Shown piece after piece: positions 35,802-47,474 of a stretch of 64,000 bases of DNA. How positions within the stretch are numbered: the stretch's first letter is position 1; each line of letters starts with the position of its first letter. The position numbers and the translations under genes were made by a program. The notes below the pieces were generated by a model that searched no databases, was not told where the DNA came from, and saw only the letters and a list, made by a program, of their open reading frames with translations. The stretch comes from Litsea cubeba (Eukaryota; Streptophyta; Magnoliopsida; Laurales; Lauraceae), in the NCBI GenBank assembly GCA_012931725.1, contig CM022951.1, forward strand, positions 76,695,905 through 76,759,904, in the 5' to 3' direction.

Positions 35802-36871
35802 ATGGAGAGTTTTGGAAAGTTTCAAGTTTCAAGTACATACGGTAGCTATAGCTATAGCTATTGTAAAGTACATCCCAATCTAGAGTGCGCGGTTCGCACC
35901 TTGCTGTGGGGCCCAATTAAGGATGGGATCAGACAAGGTAAGATCTAGGTGGAGGAAAAGAAGCCGAAGAGTTTCAATCGCATGTGACGAGGAAGATGAT
36001 GGAAGCAGTACTAGCTAGCAGTGGGGTATTAGGATGTGATGTGAGCTCACGTATAGAGAGGAGGGGAGAGGCTTCTCCACTAGGCGGGCGGGACCATATG
36101 CCCGTCCAATGACAGAGGGGTGAGCCGATTTTTCAGTGTCTGTGTTAGTTCGATCGATTGTAAATGCTGTCCAATGGGCTTGAATCTGGCATGCATCCTT
36201 GTCATTTCATTGATTAAGCAGGCCGACACATACATGCATTTAGATTTAGTTCTGATATGCTGGACCCACAACAATGTTCAGGATCCAGAAACATTAATGG
36301 GCTTGGGTTCATGAATATCCAAACGAAACGAACAAAAAGGACTCAGTCTCAGCTGGACCTTTTGAATATGGGAAACGCGGCGGCCCTTGGGAAGAATAGA
36401 CTGAAAAAATTAGATGTGACTCAAAGCGTTCAATATAATCTCTTCAAGCCTTTCCTGGTTAACTTGGTTTCACACTGAGGCCCATTCATTTGCTCCATAT
36501 ATATTGAATTCACAGGAATGGTTATGCCTTCCTCCTATCAATTGAGCGAAAATCGACAAGGTATAGGTTGTCTAATTTAGGTATATATGGGCTAAATTAG
36601 TATCTGAAATCACAATGAAGTGATGAACAACACACCATTGGCTCTTTTAAAGTGGAATTCACCCATTATTCGTAATTATGATTGGATCCAGCTATGACTC
36701 GTCTAATGTTGGAAAGTCAATGGAATATTAAATTTTAAAAATTGTGAGATCGTTATAAGTTGTTTAATCACATCAAGGACAAACAAATAGTAATAACTAC
36801 GATGTCACACATCTAATTAATAATGATTGTCACGATGGTCCTATATATCTAATGGTGACATAATTAAGAGA
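35802..36871. other. Upstream region of the bHLH gene
   Basis: About 1 kb of presumed promoter and spacer. AGCTATAGCTATAGCTA occurs near 35845-35860 and CTAGCTAGCAG near 36011. No gene is supported; frames at 36080-36478 look fortuitous. Confidence 0.4.
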
Positions 36872-36899
36872 TCTATCTACGGGAGGGGAGCCCCTCTCC

Positions 36900-36917
36900 T
36901 CAGCTAAAGCTGAGGAA
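36900..36917. repeat. Palindrome in the terminal repeat
   Basis: CCTCAGCTAAAGCTGAGG forms a hairpin-capable palindrome just inside the left tip. The matching sequence CCTCAGCTTTAGCTGAGG lies at 39721-39738 in the right arm. Conservation in both arms suggests it matters to the element, for example for end recognition, but that is inference. Confidence 0.7.
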
Positions 36918-37682
36918 AGGGTCCGCTCAACACGTGCGTGACAAACGCATGTCATCAAGTGAGTAAAAAAAACGTCCCGCCCATTTATTTTTCATTCCCA
37001 TTCAAAATTCGAGAGTTAGAAAAGGGTCTTTCCTCTCCAATTCAAAATCTTGACCGTGAGTTAGAAAGAAGAGAGGGCTTTGTCTCCAACTAGAATCTCG
37101 ATCGTGAGCAAGAAGATGGAATCTGCTTCTTGTACAGCAAAGATGATTGCAAAACGACCGTGATCCTCTATCTTCTCCTGGTACGTGAAGGCGGAACAGA
37201 GTCTGGATGTGTGCCCTGTAACCCGAGACGTCCTCCTCTTCTAAGCAGCAAGTTCGAATACGAGTCTTCTTATTCTGGCGAAGTGCAACAACTGGGTGCG
37301 AGCGGAAACAGAAGTCCGAAGATCCACACCCTGTCTCCTTCTCCTCTGGTTGACAACTGGTTTTATATTCTGCTACCCCTCCCCACCACCCCCCACGTTC
37401 TGCTGTGTGTGTTTCCCTTCTTCTACCAGCTCATGTTCAATCCCCGGGTATTTGTATTTTTTTTTCTTTTTTTTTTTTTTCTGTTCACAGTTTGAGGTTT
37501 GTTGGATTTGAAGGTTTGGGTTTGGAATTTTAGGGTTTGTGGTGGGGATTTGAGGAGGGTTTTGTGGGAGGTTTGTTTGATTTGAGCCTTTGGGTTTGGG
37601 ATTTAGGGTTTATGATGGGGATTTGTGTATTTGGGGCGGTGACTTGAGTGCTTGATCTCCTCCTTCATGTATTTACCTGGAT

Positions 37683-38934
37683 TACTGATGACGGTGTGGT
37701 TAGCAAAGCCCTCACATTGTATGTTATTCCCTTTGACAATGGAGCAAAGGTAATTGTAGACTTGTACTAGATTAGACATGGCAGGCCAAAGGTAATTATT
37801 AAACTTGATTCTAAATTCATTGTACGAATGGGCCGTGGTAATGTTTTAGACTGATTTTTCTCTTTGTGGATGATCATAAACCTGCAGATGATGAAGTACA
37901 AGGTGTGGAGGGTGTCCACCGGAGACTTGGCTATAAACATATAGATGAACTTGGGCTGTTTTTATTTCCAACTGAATAGCTCATTGAGCTGAGCTAATTT
38001 GTATGTGACTTTGTTATGATGAATGTGGACTTATTTTGTAGATTTTTTCTATAGTAGTTATGTAATTACCAGCAGAAGATGAAATTTGCCGTTGATATTG
38101 AGATGCTCTATCTGAATAGGTCTGATTCCTGCAATCCTAAATAGGACTGGTGTATATTAGTTGAGTTTTTATACATGTGGGCTTGCAATTGATGGTTTCA
38201 TATTAGATTCAAGTAATGAAAGTGGGGACAGAACTGTGACTTGTGTTAGAACTCCAGCATGGGTCTGGCACAACCAATAGCTCCAACTCGCATGCAACTG
38301 GCCCTTTTGATTCAGGATTTTTTGAAGATGCACCTTAAGTAATAGGTTACTTCGTCTGCAGCTTACATATTCCATCGCCGCATCACGACCCCCTTTCAAA
38401 GATTTTAAACCATTAATAAGCCCGGCCCGGGTATCGATCATGATTGATTTGCAATCTGAATATTACATTATGAAAATTCTAGTCACAACACCCAATTCGT
38501 TTCAGAGACCCATGTCGTGGTTCATGGAGCAGTAATTTAACCCGTCCAAGAGTGGTGACACCCAATTACTTTATCTTTGTTTATGTAATTGAATGAAATA
38601 CCTAGGATTATGTTTCTGTAAGTGGTAAAAATGAAAACCAAAAGCGGGTATCCAAAATTCTTTTTTCCACCCAGGAACAGGCTACAGGCCTTTGTTTTGT
38701 GTGAAATCATTCAATGAGCCTGGAGTTACGCATTACATAGTACTGGTGTTAAATGGTATCGACTTCTACTTGTAAGCTGATGCATTGGGCAAGTCAGCTT
38801 AATTGGGAGTCAACTGCTCTGATTCCAATTCCAAATGAGAGCCCACATCAGGGTCTAAAATGCATCTTTCTTTAATGTCAATCAATGGCACCACTGTGTC
38901 TTCGGACATTGATTCAGACCACACCCACATCACT
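37683..38934. other. Unique centre of the long-TIR element
   Basis: A 1.25-kb stretch between the arms. The start (37683-37960) gives broken plus-strand pieces of protein-like sequence interrupted by stops, which could be decayed transposase or captured sequence. No family could be named. Confidence 0.4.
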
Positions 38935-39759
38935 AATCTATGTAAATTCATGTAGGGAGGAGATCAAACACTCAAATCACTAACCCAAATACTCAAACCC
39001 CCATCCTAAATCCTAAATCCCAAATCCCAAATCTCAAAACAAACAAACCTACCACAAAACTCCCCTCAAATCCCCAGCAGAAACCCTAAAATCCCAAACC
39101 CAAACCCTCAAATCCAACAAAACTCAAACTGTGCACAGAAAAGAAAAACAAAAGAAAAGAAAAATGCACATAACAGGGCATTGAACATGAGCTGGTAGAA
39201 GAAGGAAAAACAGAGAGTAAAACGAGGGGGGAAGGGAGGACGACAAGCTTTTGAGGTCATCTGGTTGCCAATCGGAGGAGGAGACAGGGTGTGGATCTCC
39301 GGACTCCGGTCTCCGCTCGCGATCGGTTGCTGCACTTCTCCAGAACAAGAAGACTCCAATTCAAACTTGCTGCTCTGGATACAGACTATTCCTGAGAAGA
39401 GTTGGACGTCTCGGGTTGCAGGGCACACATCCAGACTCTGTTCCGCCTTCCCGTACTAGGAGAAGATAGAGGATCACGGTCGTGTTGCAATCATCTTCGC
39501 TGCACAAGAAGCAGATTCCATCTTGCTCACGATCGAGATTCTAGTTGGAGACAAAGCCCTCTCTTCTTTCTAACTCACGGTCAAGATTTTGAATTGGAGA
39601 GGAAAGACCATTTTCTCTCTTTTCTAAAACAAGCGGGAATGAAAAATAAATGGGCGGGGCGTTTTTTTTTACTCACTTTGATGCTTTGCGTGGGTCACGC
39701 ACGTGTTGAGCGGACCCTTTCCTCAGCTTTAGCTGAGGAGAGGGGCTCCCCTCTATCTA

Positions 39760-40983
39760 AAGTTAAAATTACTTTGGATCCCATTTGATGATGTTGGCAA
39801 TTATAAGAACCAGTCTAATGAGGGTAATCACTATAAGAGAGCCACCAAATTTAATGGCCGTGATCACTATGGGTCCCACTTATTTATAATATAAAGCTAA
39901 AAATAAATAGCTTGTAAGATTTGAACCCACAACCTTATTAGTTTTAAAATACCTAACCTAACCCCTACACCATGCTACAATTTTATACAAATATTTATTG
40001 AAAGCCTTTTAAAGTAGATAGATGGGGTAGGAGCCCTGGCCAAATGGTGTCATGCTCATACTTAATTAGCACACGTTATAATGTTAGTTTAGTTAAAATA
40101 TATAGAACGAGTTTAGTGTGACAATTGTAAGACGGGCCTAATTTTAGTAATCTACAAGGAAATGAGCCGATCTGATTTTGGTAATTAATCATACGGGCTA
40201 ATCCAATGTTGGTAGTTATGACAGAACCCACATAATATTTATAATCAGTACTGTGAGACCAATCTAATGTTGAGAGCTATATATATTGGAATCCATTGAT
40301 GTTTTGAAATCACAATAAAAATTATTAATGTTGGGAATCATACTAGAGGATATGAGTTAAAACTTTTCATCCATGTCTTTAAAAATTGTTATATAAAAGA
40401 TTATCTTATGGATATCATCTTTGAAAAATGTAATATGAAAGCTTTCAAAATTCTAAAATACTGTATATACAAGATTTGTGCGTGTGCATTATTTTCTCTT
40501 TGGAAGTCAGGGATGGGTGATGTATATATATGTATATATATATATGAAAAATATTCAAGTGCATCCATCCCTCACTATGTGTATAAAGCATCCTTTTTTT
40601 AAACTAGACTAACACCTCATCATTGGATACACAAGTATAACAATCATGTCATGTATTATCATATATATACAACCACTCACTATATTTTTTCTCACTCATT
40701 GACACATCATATATGTGAATAAGGCGCAAAAATAGTGAATAAATGAGCCCATTTCATATGAAGATTCTAACATGTAAAATGGCATTGACTAATTACACAT
40801 TTCCTTGGTCAAGAAGGTGCTAATACGAAGGACATTTGGGATAGGTTGCGATATCAAATCCCATCACCACCTTTAATTTTCCAACTCTCTACTGGCCATA
40901 ATTCTCTAATTCAAATTGTGATAGTTTTTTTTATTGACTCCTTAAACCGAAAAATACTAAGTTCAAGTAGCTTAAACATTGAT
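39760..40983. other. Intergenic AT-rich region
   Basis: No gene supported. An (AT)n/GTATATATATG microsatellite lies near 40523-40544. The rest is AT-rich unassigned sequence. Confidence 0.4.
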
Positions 40984-41324
40984 AGATTTTAAGATAGAGA
41001 GTCCTCTCCTAAGCTCATGCACTCATCAACTCAACTGTGGAAATGCTTAGTGGGGCCCACTTGATGATCCATCAAAATGAATCATAAAATAGGGACTCCT
41101 CAATAGTCATCTGTCCCGGGGTTTGCCATCCATCCAAATGGATTGGACCGTTGGATGAACTGTAGACTCATTTATGACGATGAATGCTTATTGGCTTTAG
41201 ATCAAGTGGTTAAGATCACCTTAAACAGATAGGGTGGAGGGCACCCACAAGCATTTTTACATTTGAATAAATGAGTGTATGGGCAGAGGAGAAGAGGGCC
41301 CTTTTAGGAGATACAAAGATTTTA
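40984..41324. mobile_element. Probable MITE, about 325 bp, with 8-bp target duplication
   Basis: The direct repeat AGATTTTA flanks 40992-41316. The two subterminal arms are inverted copies over about 65 bp with moderate identity: left 'gcactcatc...gtggaaatgcttagtggggccc', right in complement 'acactcattta...gtaaaaatgcttgtgggtgccc'. The 8-bp duplication suggests a hAT-type non-autonomous element. The extreme tips do not pair well, so the borders are approximate. Confidence 0.5.
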
Positions 41325-42178
41325 CAAATTTAACATGAGAACGAGGATGTTTCCAAACGGACATAGTATATTATTATTTCACATGACAAGTTTTTACACA
41401 CACATACATGTATCCCACTTTCATGTATGATCGAAAAAAAGACAACATGACACCCATGGCATAAGTATCATTGTTGTGGTCGTACTTTCTTTATAATAAT
41501 AAACTAATACCTTACTGTTATATAGATTGTTTTTATCAATAATTTTTCATTCACGTCGTTATAGCCAATACCTTTCCAGTTGCAGGTACTTTAAATTTTG
41601 AAATTTGAATGACCTAACTACCACTTCTTCATATGTGGTGCCCACATGACCAACTCCAAAGTTTTGAATTTGTAACAGCTAAGCAGCATGTGGCTCTTAC
41701 CATGCTAGTTGCCACAACCTTTTTGTTTCCATTCGGACTTATAAAAAGAAGAGATGAGATTTGGTAGGCCCTCATGTACGCTTATCACGCCAAGGGGATA
41801 TTTTAAATTTCCTGATCCCCATTTATACCAAGTGTAGGCCCCATTGCTAGATATATGATATACTCCAATGAGCATGGTGGTTCCTTTTACAATTTATCAT
41901 GATTGAATTATCCTAGCGCGCATCTTATTGATGTCCTGCAAATGATAAAAAAAACGAAAAAGGAATTGTAATATAACATTGATATAATATTAAAAAAAAA
42001 CCCAATAGTTAAAATGCGTACCTTACCAAAAAGATCCATTTAGTTGAGGTTGCAAGGAAGTGGTTTATAAAAATGCCCGAACCACAAAAGTGCAAGATTT
42101 CTTATTTAAAGAAACTAGAAGCATGTAAATATATAATAATTTAAAGGGATGTGATCTAGTGAAAACTATTCTTATAGA

Positions 42179-42491
42179 GTCACCGTAAGAACTTTTTTAT
42201 GGGGCCCATTGGGAGCTCCATTTTGGAACGGGACCGGTGGGGATTGAAAGATCTATATGGGACCACCATGAGTATCAAGTTTGGCCCCAATCCCATGCTT
42301 CTAACCCCTTCATCCATGACCAACAAGCCCAATCCACTCATATGGGTATATAGTCGATCCAACGGTCCAATTCATTCGCATTGGTGTCAAACCCTGAGGC
42401 GTGTGACTATAAGGGAGTCCTTGTCCATTGCAAAGCTTGGATGGGGTGATAGGTGGGCTCCACCCGTAGTTCTTACGGTTTAAATCGTGAC
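42179..42491. mobile_element. Probable MITE with GTCAC / GTGAC ends
   Basis: The left end GTCACCGTAAGAACT (42179) and right end AGTTCTTACGGTTTAAATCGTGAC (to 42491) form an inverted repeat with an insertion of about nine bases in the right arm. The 313-bp interior is non-coding, though open on both strands in places. No clear target duplication was seen. Confidence 0.45.
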
Positions 42492-43028
42492 AATAATTTT
42501 TACCTGATTATCTTTCTAATTTAAATATTAAGGCAATGAGAATGGAGTTCCAGTAGCTTTGAAAAACAATAAAAATGCATGTGTGTGGAGCAACACAACT
42601 CATTTGAACTAGTTTTAAAATCATGACTGACAATCAACCATGCATCAACTAGGAGGATGCTCTCCATTGGGTGGGTCAAATGCAGCTAAAAAGATCATCT
42701 CATGAATAAGTACAAAAATATGAAAAGACGGTGAAGGAATCTTACAAGTTACAATACAAATGTGGTTTGAGCTGTTATGTCCACAAAATTAGTGAGTACT
42801 AAAGAAAAGTTGCATTTGTTTAGATGATTCTAATCATTGGCCACCAAATAGTTAAAAACATTATAAAAGACAAATTGTCATTATTGAAAAAATCATATCA
42901 TTTTCATTTTCTGCTAAAGATGAAATATAGCCGAGGCACAAATGGACGGCTGGATGATGGTTGTGGCACCACTTGCCACTGAGTGTAGTCTTAAATCGAG
43001 TGGCTCTTTGTGCTTATTGAATTTGAAT

Positions 43029-43082
43029 GTGCTAAATGCACGAGATGAATTTAAGCTAAATGCACGAGATGAATTTAAGCTG
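43029..43082. repeat. 24-bp tandem repeat
   Basis: GCTAAATGCACGAGATGAATTTAA is repeated twice in tandem, with a partial third start. This is a small non-coding duplication. Confidence 0.85.
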
Positions 43083-43791
43083 AGTAATTACCTCATTGAC
43101 CGTAAGTCATGCATAATGGTAAGAATTTCAAGTGACAAAATCTTTCCCATTTTTGTGATCCCAGCGTGCGTCTGTCACCCTTAAACTAAGCAGAAAGTGC
43201 AGCCCCTTTCCACCGATTGGAAGATCTCAACCGTCATTTCCGTTTGGCTCATCCAGCAATCAGCACATGCAGATTTGAATCAAATCATTTTTAATGATTA
43301 ATTGCTTAATTTAAACAGACAGTCAAAAAGGTGACGCTTGTTCTTTTGGTTTATTTTGCAACATTTATGCCTTCTTTTCCACTAATTGAGGCTCATTAAG
43401 AATGAATGAATGAATTGGTATAATCATATGTTAATAAGAAGATTAAACTATCATGAGGTAGGAATAGGATTTAGGATTTTGGAACCTTTTGTTGGGTCGT
43501 TGAGCATGACAAGTGCGTGATAAAGTTTGTGGGGGCTATTTGATGGCAGAGGGCCGTTAGGTTCTAGCAATTTGCAAAAGACATGATTGGACTTGGACCC
43601 CACTAATAAATAGACTACTTGATATCACCACGGATCCTCCATAGTAAGTAGGCCCACCAGTTAAAATCAAGATCATTCAAAATAAATGCCCTAAAGGTGT
43701 AAGGGGCATCCTCAAATCTTATGTCAACTTTAATTAATTATAATATGAATATTCATAAAATTGTATTAATCAATTTACCATAAAAAAACGC

Positions 43792-43951
43792 TTTAGATGG
43801 AGGATGGACCAAAAATATCACTCTAGGGACTTCACAAATCCACCTTTCCACCCAAAATCACATCTCAAAGAGATTTCCAAATTTTGAGCGAGAAGATCGA
43901 TTTAGTGAGAAGCCCCCTAAAGTAATATTTTTGGTGTACTATCCATCTAAA
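43792..43951. mobile_element. Small MITE with about 38-bp inverted repeats
   Basis: The left end TTTAGATGGAGGATGGACC, leading to AAAAATATCACTCTAGGG, pairs with the complement of the right end (TTTAGATGGATAGTACACC, leading to AAAAATATTACTTTAGGG). The total is about 160 bp, so the whole element can fold into a hairpin. The interior is non-coding. The target duplication is unclear in the flanking A/T. Confidence 0.7.
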
Positions 43952-44599
43952 ATATTTTTTTTATATAAATTTCTCTTTTTTATATCAATAAGTCAATCCA
44001 ACCACGGTGGAACAAGCAACTCAAATTAATATAAAATGTAAGATTAATTTTAAAAGATTTTTAGTTTGAATGAATTAGATTTCAGAAAACGAGCCGATTA
44101 GTACAATTTCAACCTTTTTTTTTTTTTTTTTTTTTGTACTTAGAAATTTTTCTAGGAGAAAGTATCAACTCTCAAGAGGATGATTCGGATGAAATCTAGA
44201 AGAAGAGCTGGATTTTGAGTGGACCCAGCGGACTAGTGCAGACACGCATGTTGTCTCAACTCAAGTCACGAAAGAGAGGGATTCCTTCTACCAAAAACTC
44301 TCTCTATCAAACGCATATAACAATTCTTCAATGGAATGGGAAAAATGGTGTAATAGAAACACATGTTATTTATCAATAAGACTCGCCGGTAGAAGTAGAT
44401 ATCAAATGAATGGATGGCATCCATCTAGTAAGGGTAAATCCTTCTCTGAAACGCCTCCCCAATTCCCAAGTCCCAGTCCCAATCCCATTTATCAGTTCCG
44501 TTCGTTTCGATCCGATAGACAAGGCTTTAGGCAACACAAGTAAGAAAGAAGAAGAGTCGTCGAGAGGACTGTTGCTGTTGTAATAAGAAAGACCGACAC

Positions 44600-44760
44600 G
44601 AGACCGCTACAAACCAATCGCACCAGCAGCAGCAGCAGAAGCAGAAGCAGAAGAAATAATAATAAGAAGAAGAAGAAGGGAGAAGGGAGAAAAACCCAAC
44701 CGATGCAGGATCCAATCAATCGCACCAGCAGAAGCAGAAGCAGCATCGACGTTGGATCCT
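44600..44760 (+). repeat. Purine-rich microsatellites in the F-box gene leader
   Basis: The presumed 5' UTR of the F-box gene holds runs of AGC, AGA, AAT and AAG triplets (AGCAGCAGCAGC, GAAGCAGAAGCAG, AAGAAGAAGAAG). CAATCGCACCAGCAG occurs at about 44614 and 44716 on either side. Such runs vary in length easily. Confidence 0.7.
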
Positions 44761-44788
44761 TGATCGTGGCCCACCGAAAGATCCCTCG

Positions 44789-47474
44789 ATGCCATTGAAG
44801 AAACCCTCGCCGCCATTGAAGAAAGCAGCCCCAAACCACAAGTGGGCCGACATCTGGTTCAAGGACAAAGCACTCAAGCATGTGGTTTTCAAGATGCAGC
44901 TCGACCCCCTCTCGGACGATCAAACCCTAGCCCTAACCCAAGAAAAGAAAGCAGCCGACGACTTCAGGGCCGTCGATCCTACCTCTCTCCTGTCGGATTC
45001 ACTCCTCCTCCGCATCTTCTCCCTCCTCCCCTCCTCCCAGCACCTCCCAAACTCCCTCGTCTGCAAGCGCTGGCTCGCCCTCCACGGCCGCCTCCGCCGC
45101 TCCCTCAAGCTCCTCGACTGGCACTTCCTCGACTCCGGCAGCCTCACCTCCCGCTTCCCCGACCTCACCGAGATCGACCTCGTCGCCGCCTCCGTCCACT
45201 CCCAGTCCCCTCGCAGCAGCTCCGGCATCTTCCTCACCCTCCCCTTCCTCTCCATCCCCATCCACTCCGACGACTCCGCCGCCCGCTTCGTCCCCGACGA
45301 GCTTTTCCTCCCGCCGGATTACATCGACATCGGACTCAGAACCCTCTCCCGCGGCTGCCCCAATCTCCGGAAGCTCGCTCTCATCGCCGGAACCGAAGCC
45401 GGCCTCGCCTCCATCGCCGCCGAGTGCCCCACCCTTCAGGAGCTCGAGCTCCACCGCTGCACCAACGACGTCCTCTCCGCGATCGCCTCCTTCGAGAATC
45501 TCCAGATCCTGAGGGTAATTGCGTTTGTTGAGGGATTGTATGATGATTCGTCGATTTCGGATGTTGGGCTGACCATCTTGGCCCATGGCTGCCGGCGTCT
45601 TGTGAAGCTGGAGCTAAGCGGCTGCGAGGGGAGCTACGACGGCATCAGCGCCATCGGGGCCTGCTGCCCCATGCTGGAGGAGCTGACACTCTGCGACCAC
45701 CGGATGGATGGCGGGTGGCTTGCCGCCCTCTCCTTCTGCGGCAATCTGAAGACGTTGAGGCTGGAAGGATGTAAGAGGGTGGATGCCGATCCGGGTCAGG
45801 TGGAGCATCTGGGATTGTGCCCAACCCTCGAGACGTTGCAGCTGCGGCGGTGCCAGCTGCGGGACAAGGAGAGCCTCAGCGCCTTGTTCATCGTCTGCGC
45901 GACTGTTCGGGAGATTATCTTTCAGAATTGTTGGGGATTGGACAATGACATGTTCTTCATTGCCTCTATTTGCAGGTATTATGATGAATTCTTCTCTTGA
46001 TAATTATGTAGGATTTGAATTTTGTAATGTGTTTGTTGGCTTGGGTTTACTCCAGCACTCTGCAATTTTGTAGACTTTCTTATTGAAGTTAGTATTACAT
46101 TGAAAACAAGCATAGATAGATGACTGGAATGTTGGGTTTAAGTAGTATTCAAGAATATGATCAAGTGTGAAGTATCTTTCGTGTCAATTTACAAGCTGAA
46201 GAGAATGTTTGAGACTTTGATTAGGAGACTTATATGTCTTTGAGGATTGTAGGTCTACAAAATCGGAATGGGCCCATGGGTGTTCTCAATGATGCTTTAA
46301 TTTTAGATGTTGCTGTGACTCTAGGTTTGTGAAATATATAAATGTTCAGATACTTTTAACTGTTCATTGATCTAATGATCTTGCACTGTCTCTAATATTT
46401 CAAAACCATCATTCTCAATATGCATTTCTTATCTAGAATGCTAGAATTGAAATGGATACAGGGAGTGTTGTCCCTTTGACTCTTCTCTTCTCACAATGCA
46501 GAATGTTTAATTGTTTAGTTTGTCTATCTATGTAAATTCTGTTTATGAATTCATCCTTGTAGCATTGCAAGCCTCTTAGATGTTGGTCAAGTCATTCTTC
46601 CTTTCTGAATGATCCCCTTCCTTTCTCATGAACCATTTCTTCAAGACTGCATGTACAGCTGCCAGTTTAACATCATAACTTATTCTTGAGAATTTATTTG
46701 GGTGGTCTCACTACTAGTCCGAGTCTGTTATATCACCCATTTGAGTAGACTATCCCCCCTAAATTTAGTTAGTGTCTACCTGGAGAGAGATCCCAACCTT
46801 GCAATATTTGTTCTTGTTTAAGTTCAGAGTGAGCAGTTTCTTTGTTCAGTTGGGAAGATCTATGGGCCATGTATCAACCATACATACGGGAATCAAACAG
46901 GTCAGCAGTTTGGCCTCTGGACTGCAGAATAATGGGTCCCACTTATAGAGACCTGAAGGCACTGATTAGCCATGTTTAGTCATGCCTTTATAATATCTGC
47001 ACATTTAAAAAATGGTTTCACACTGGTTGGTTGCTGAAAATCAGTGAAAAAGTTGGTTTATATATTCATAACAATTGAATGGTGAGGAGTGATTCTTGGA
47101 AAAGGAAATGACCGAGTAGTGATACATAAGATTCAGTACTTCAGCTTTCTGAGTAAGCTAACTAGTTAATGCTTTGTTTTAAACTATTGAGGTTTTGCTT
47201 TGTTTACAGGAGGGTAAAATTTCTGTCTTTGGAAGGATGCTCCTTATTGACAACAGCGGGTCTGGAGACAGTCCTCCTTTCTTGGATGGAGCTTGAAAGG
47301 CTTAGGGTAGTCTCATGTAACAATATACAGGATAATGAAGTATCTGCGGCCCTGTCGAGTTTGTTTTCTGTTCTAAAGGAGTTTAAATGGCAGCCAGATT
47401 CCAGATCTGTTCTTGCATCAAGTCTGGCAGGGACTGGAATGAGAACAAAAGGTGGAAGATTTTTCAAGACTTGA
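44789..47474 (+). CDS. F-box/LRR protein (RNI-like, At5g07670-type)
   Basis: Two exons, 44789-45975 and 47210-47474, joined by a GTATTA...TTTACAG intron of 1234 bp within an Arg codon (AG/G). Product 483 aa. F-box proteins link substrates to the SKP1-CUL1 ubiquitin ligase. The N-terminal [20 protein letters not shown] is a signature of this plant subgroup. The F-box is at about 64-105 ([34 protein letters not shown]). Leucine-rich repeats run from about 120 to the end ([54 protein letters not shown]). The 5' half of exon 1 is strongly GC-rich, the rest much less so. Codons 137-185 are the part copied inside the CACTA element at 20.4 kb. The substrate is unknown. Frames in other phases over exon 1 are shadows. 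Confidence 0.93.

Larger units (their letters stand above)
36872..39759. mobile_element. DNA transposon with about 800-bp terminal inverted repeats
   Basis: The element spans 36880-39751, flanked by a TCTATCTA direct repeat (36872-36879 and 39752-39759). The left arm (to about 37682) and the right arm (from about 38935) are inverted copies over about 800 bp with many small differences. They share CCTCAGCTAAAGCTGAGG near the tips, the phrase GGGTCCGCTCAACACGTGCG (one arm in complement), and telomere-like AT/G-rich inner parts. The left tip has about five extra bases (CGGGA). The 8-bp duplication fits hAT, while long arms fit Mutator-like or foldback elements, so the superfamily is open. The 1.25-kb middle codes for no recognisable transposase. 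Confidence 0.85.

Noticed and set aside
44842..45531. 229-codon Arg/Pro-rich frame over the F-box gene
   Set aside because: Shadow of the GC-rich F-box coding sequence in another phase; composition is typical of such shadows.
44999..45586. 195-codon acidic minus-strand frame over the F-box gene
   Set aside because: Antisense shadow. Its resemblance to a frame at 20323-20532 is explained by DNA copying of the F-box fragment, not by a real antisense protein.
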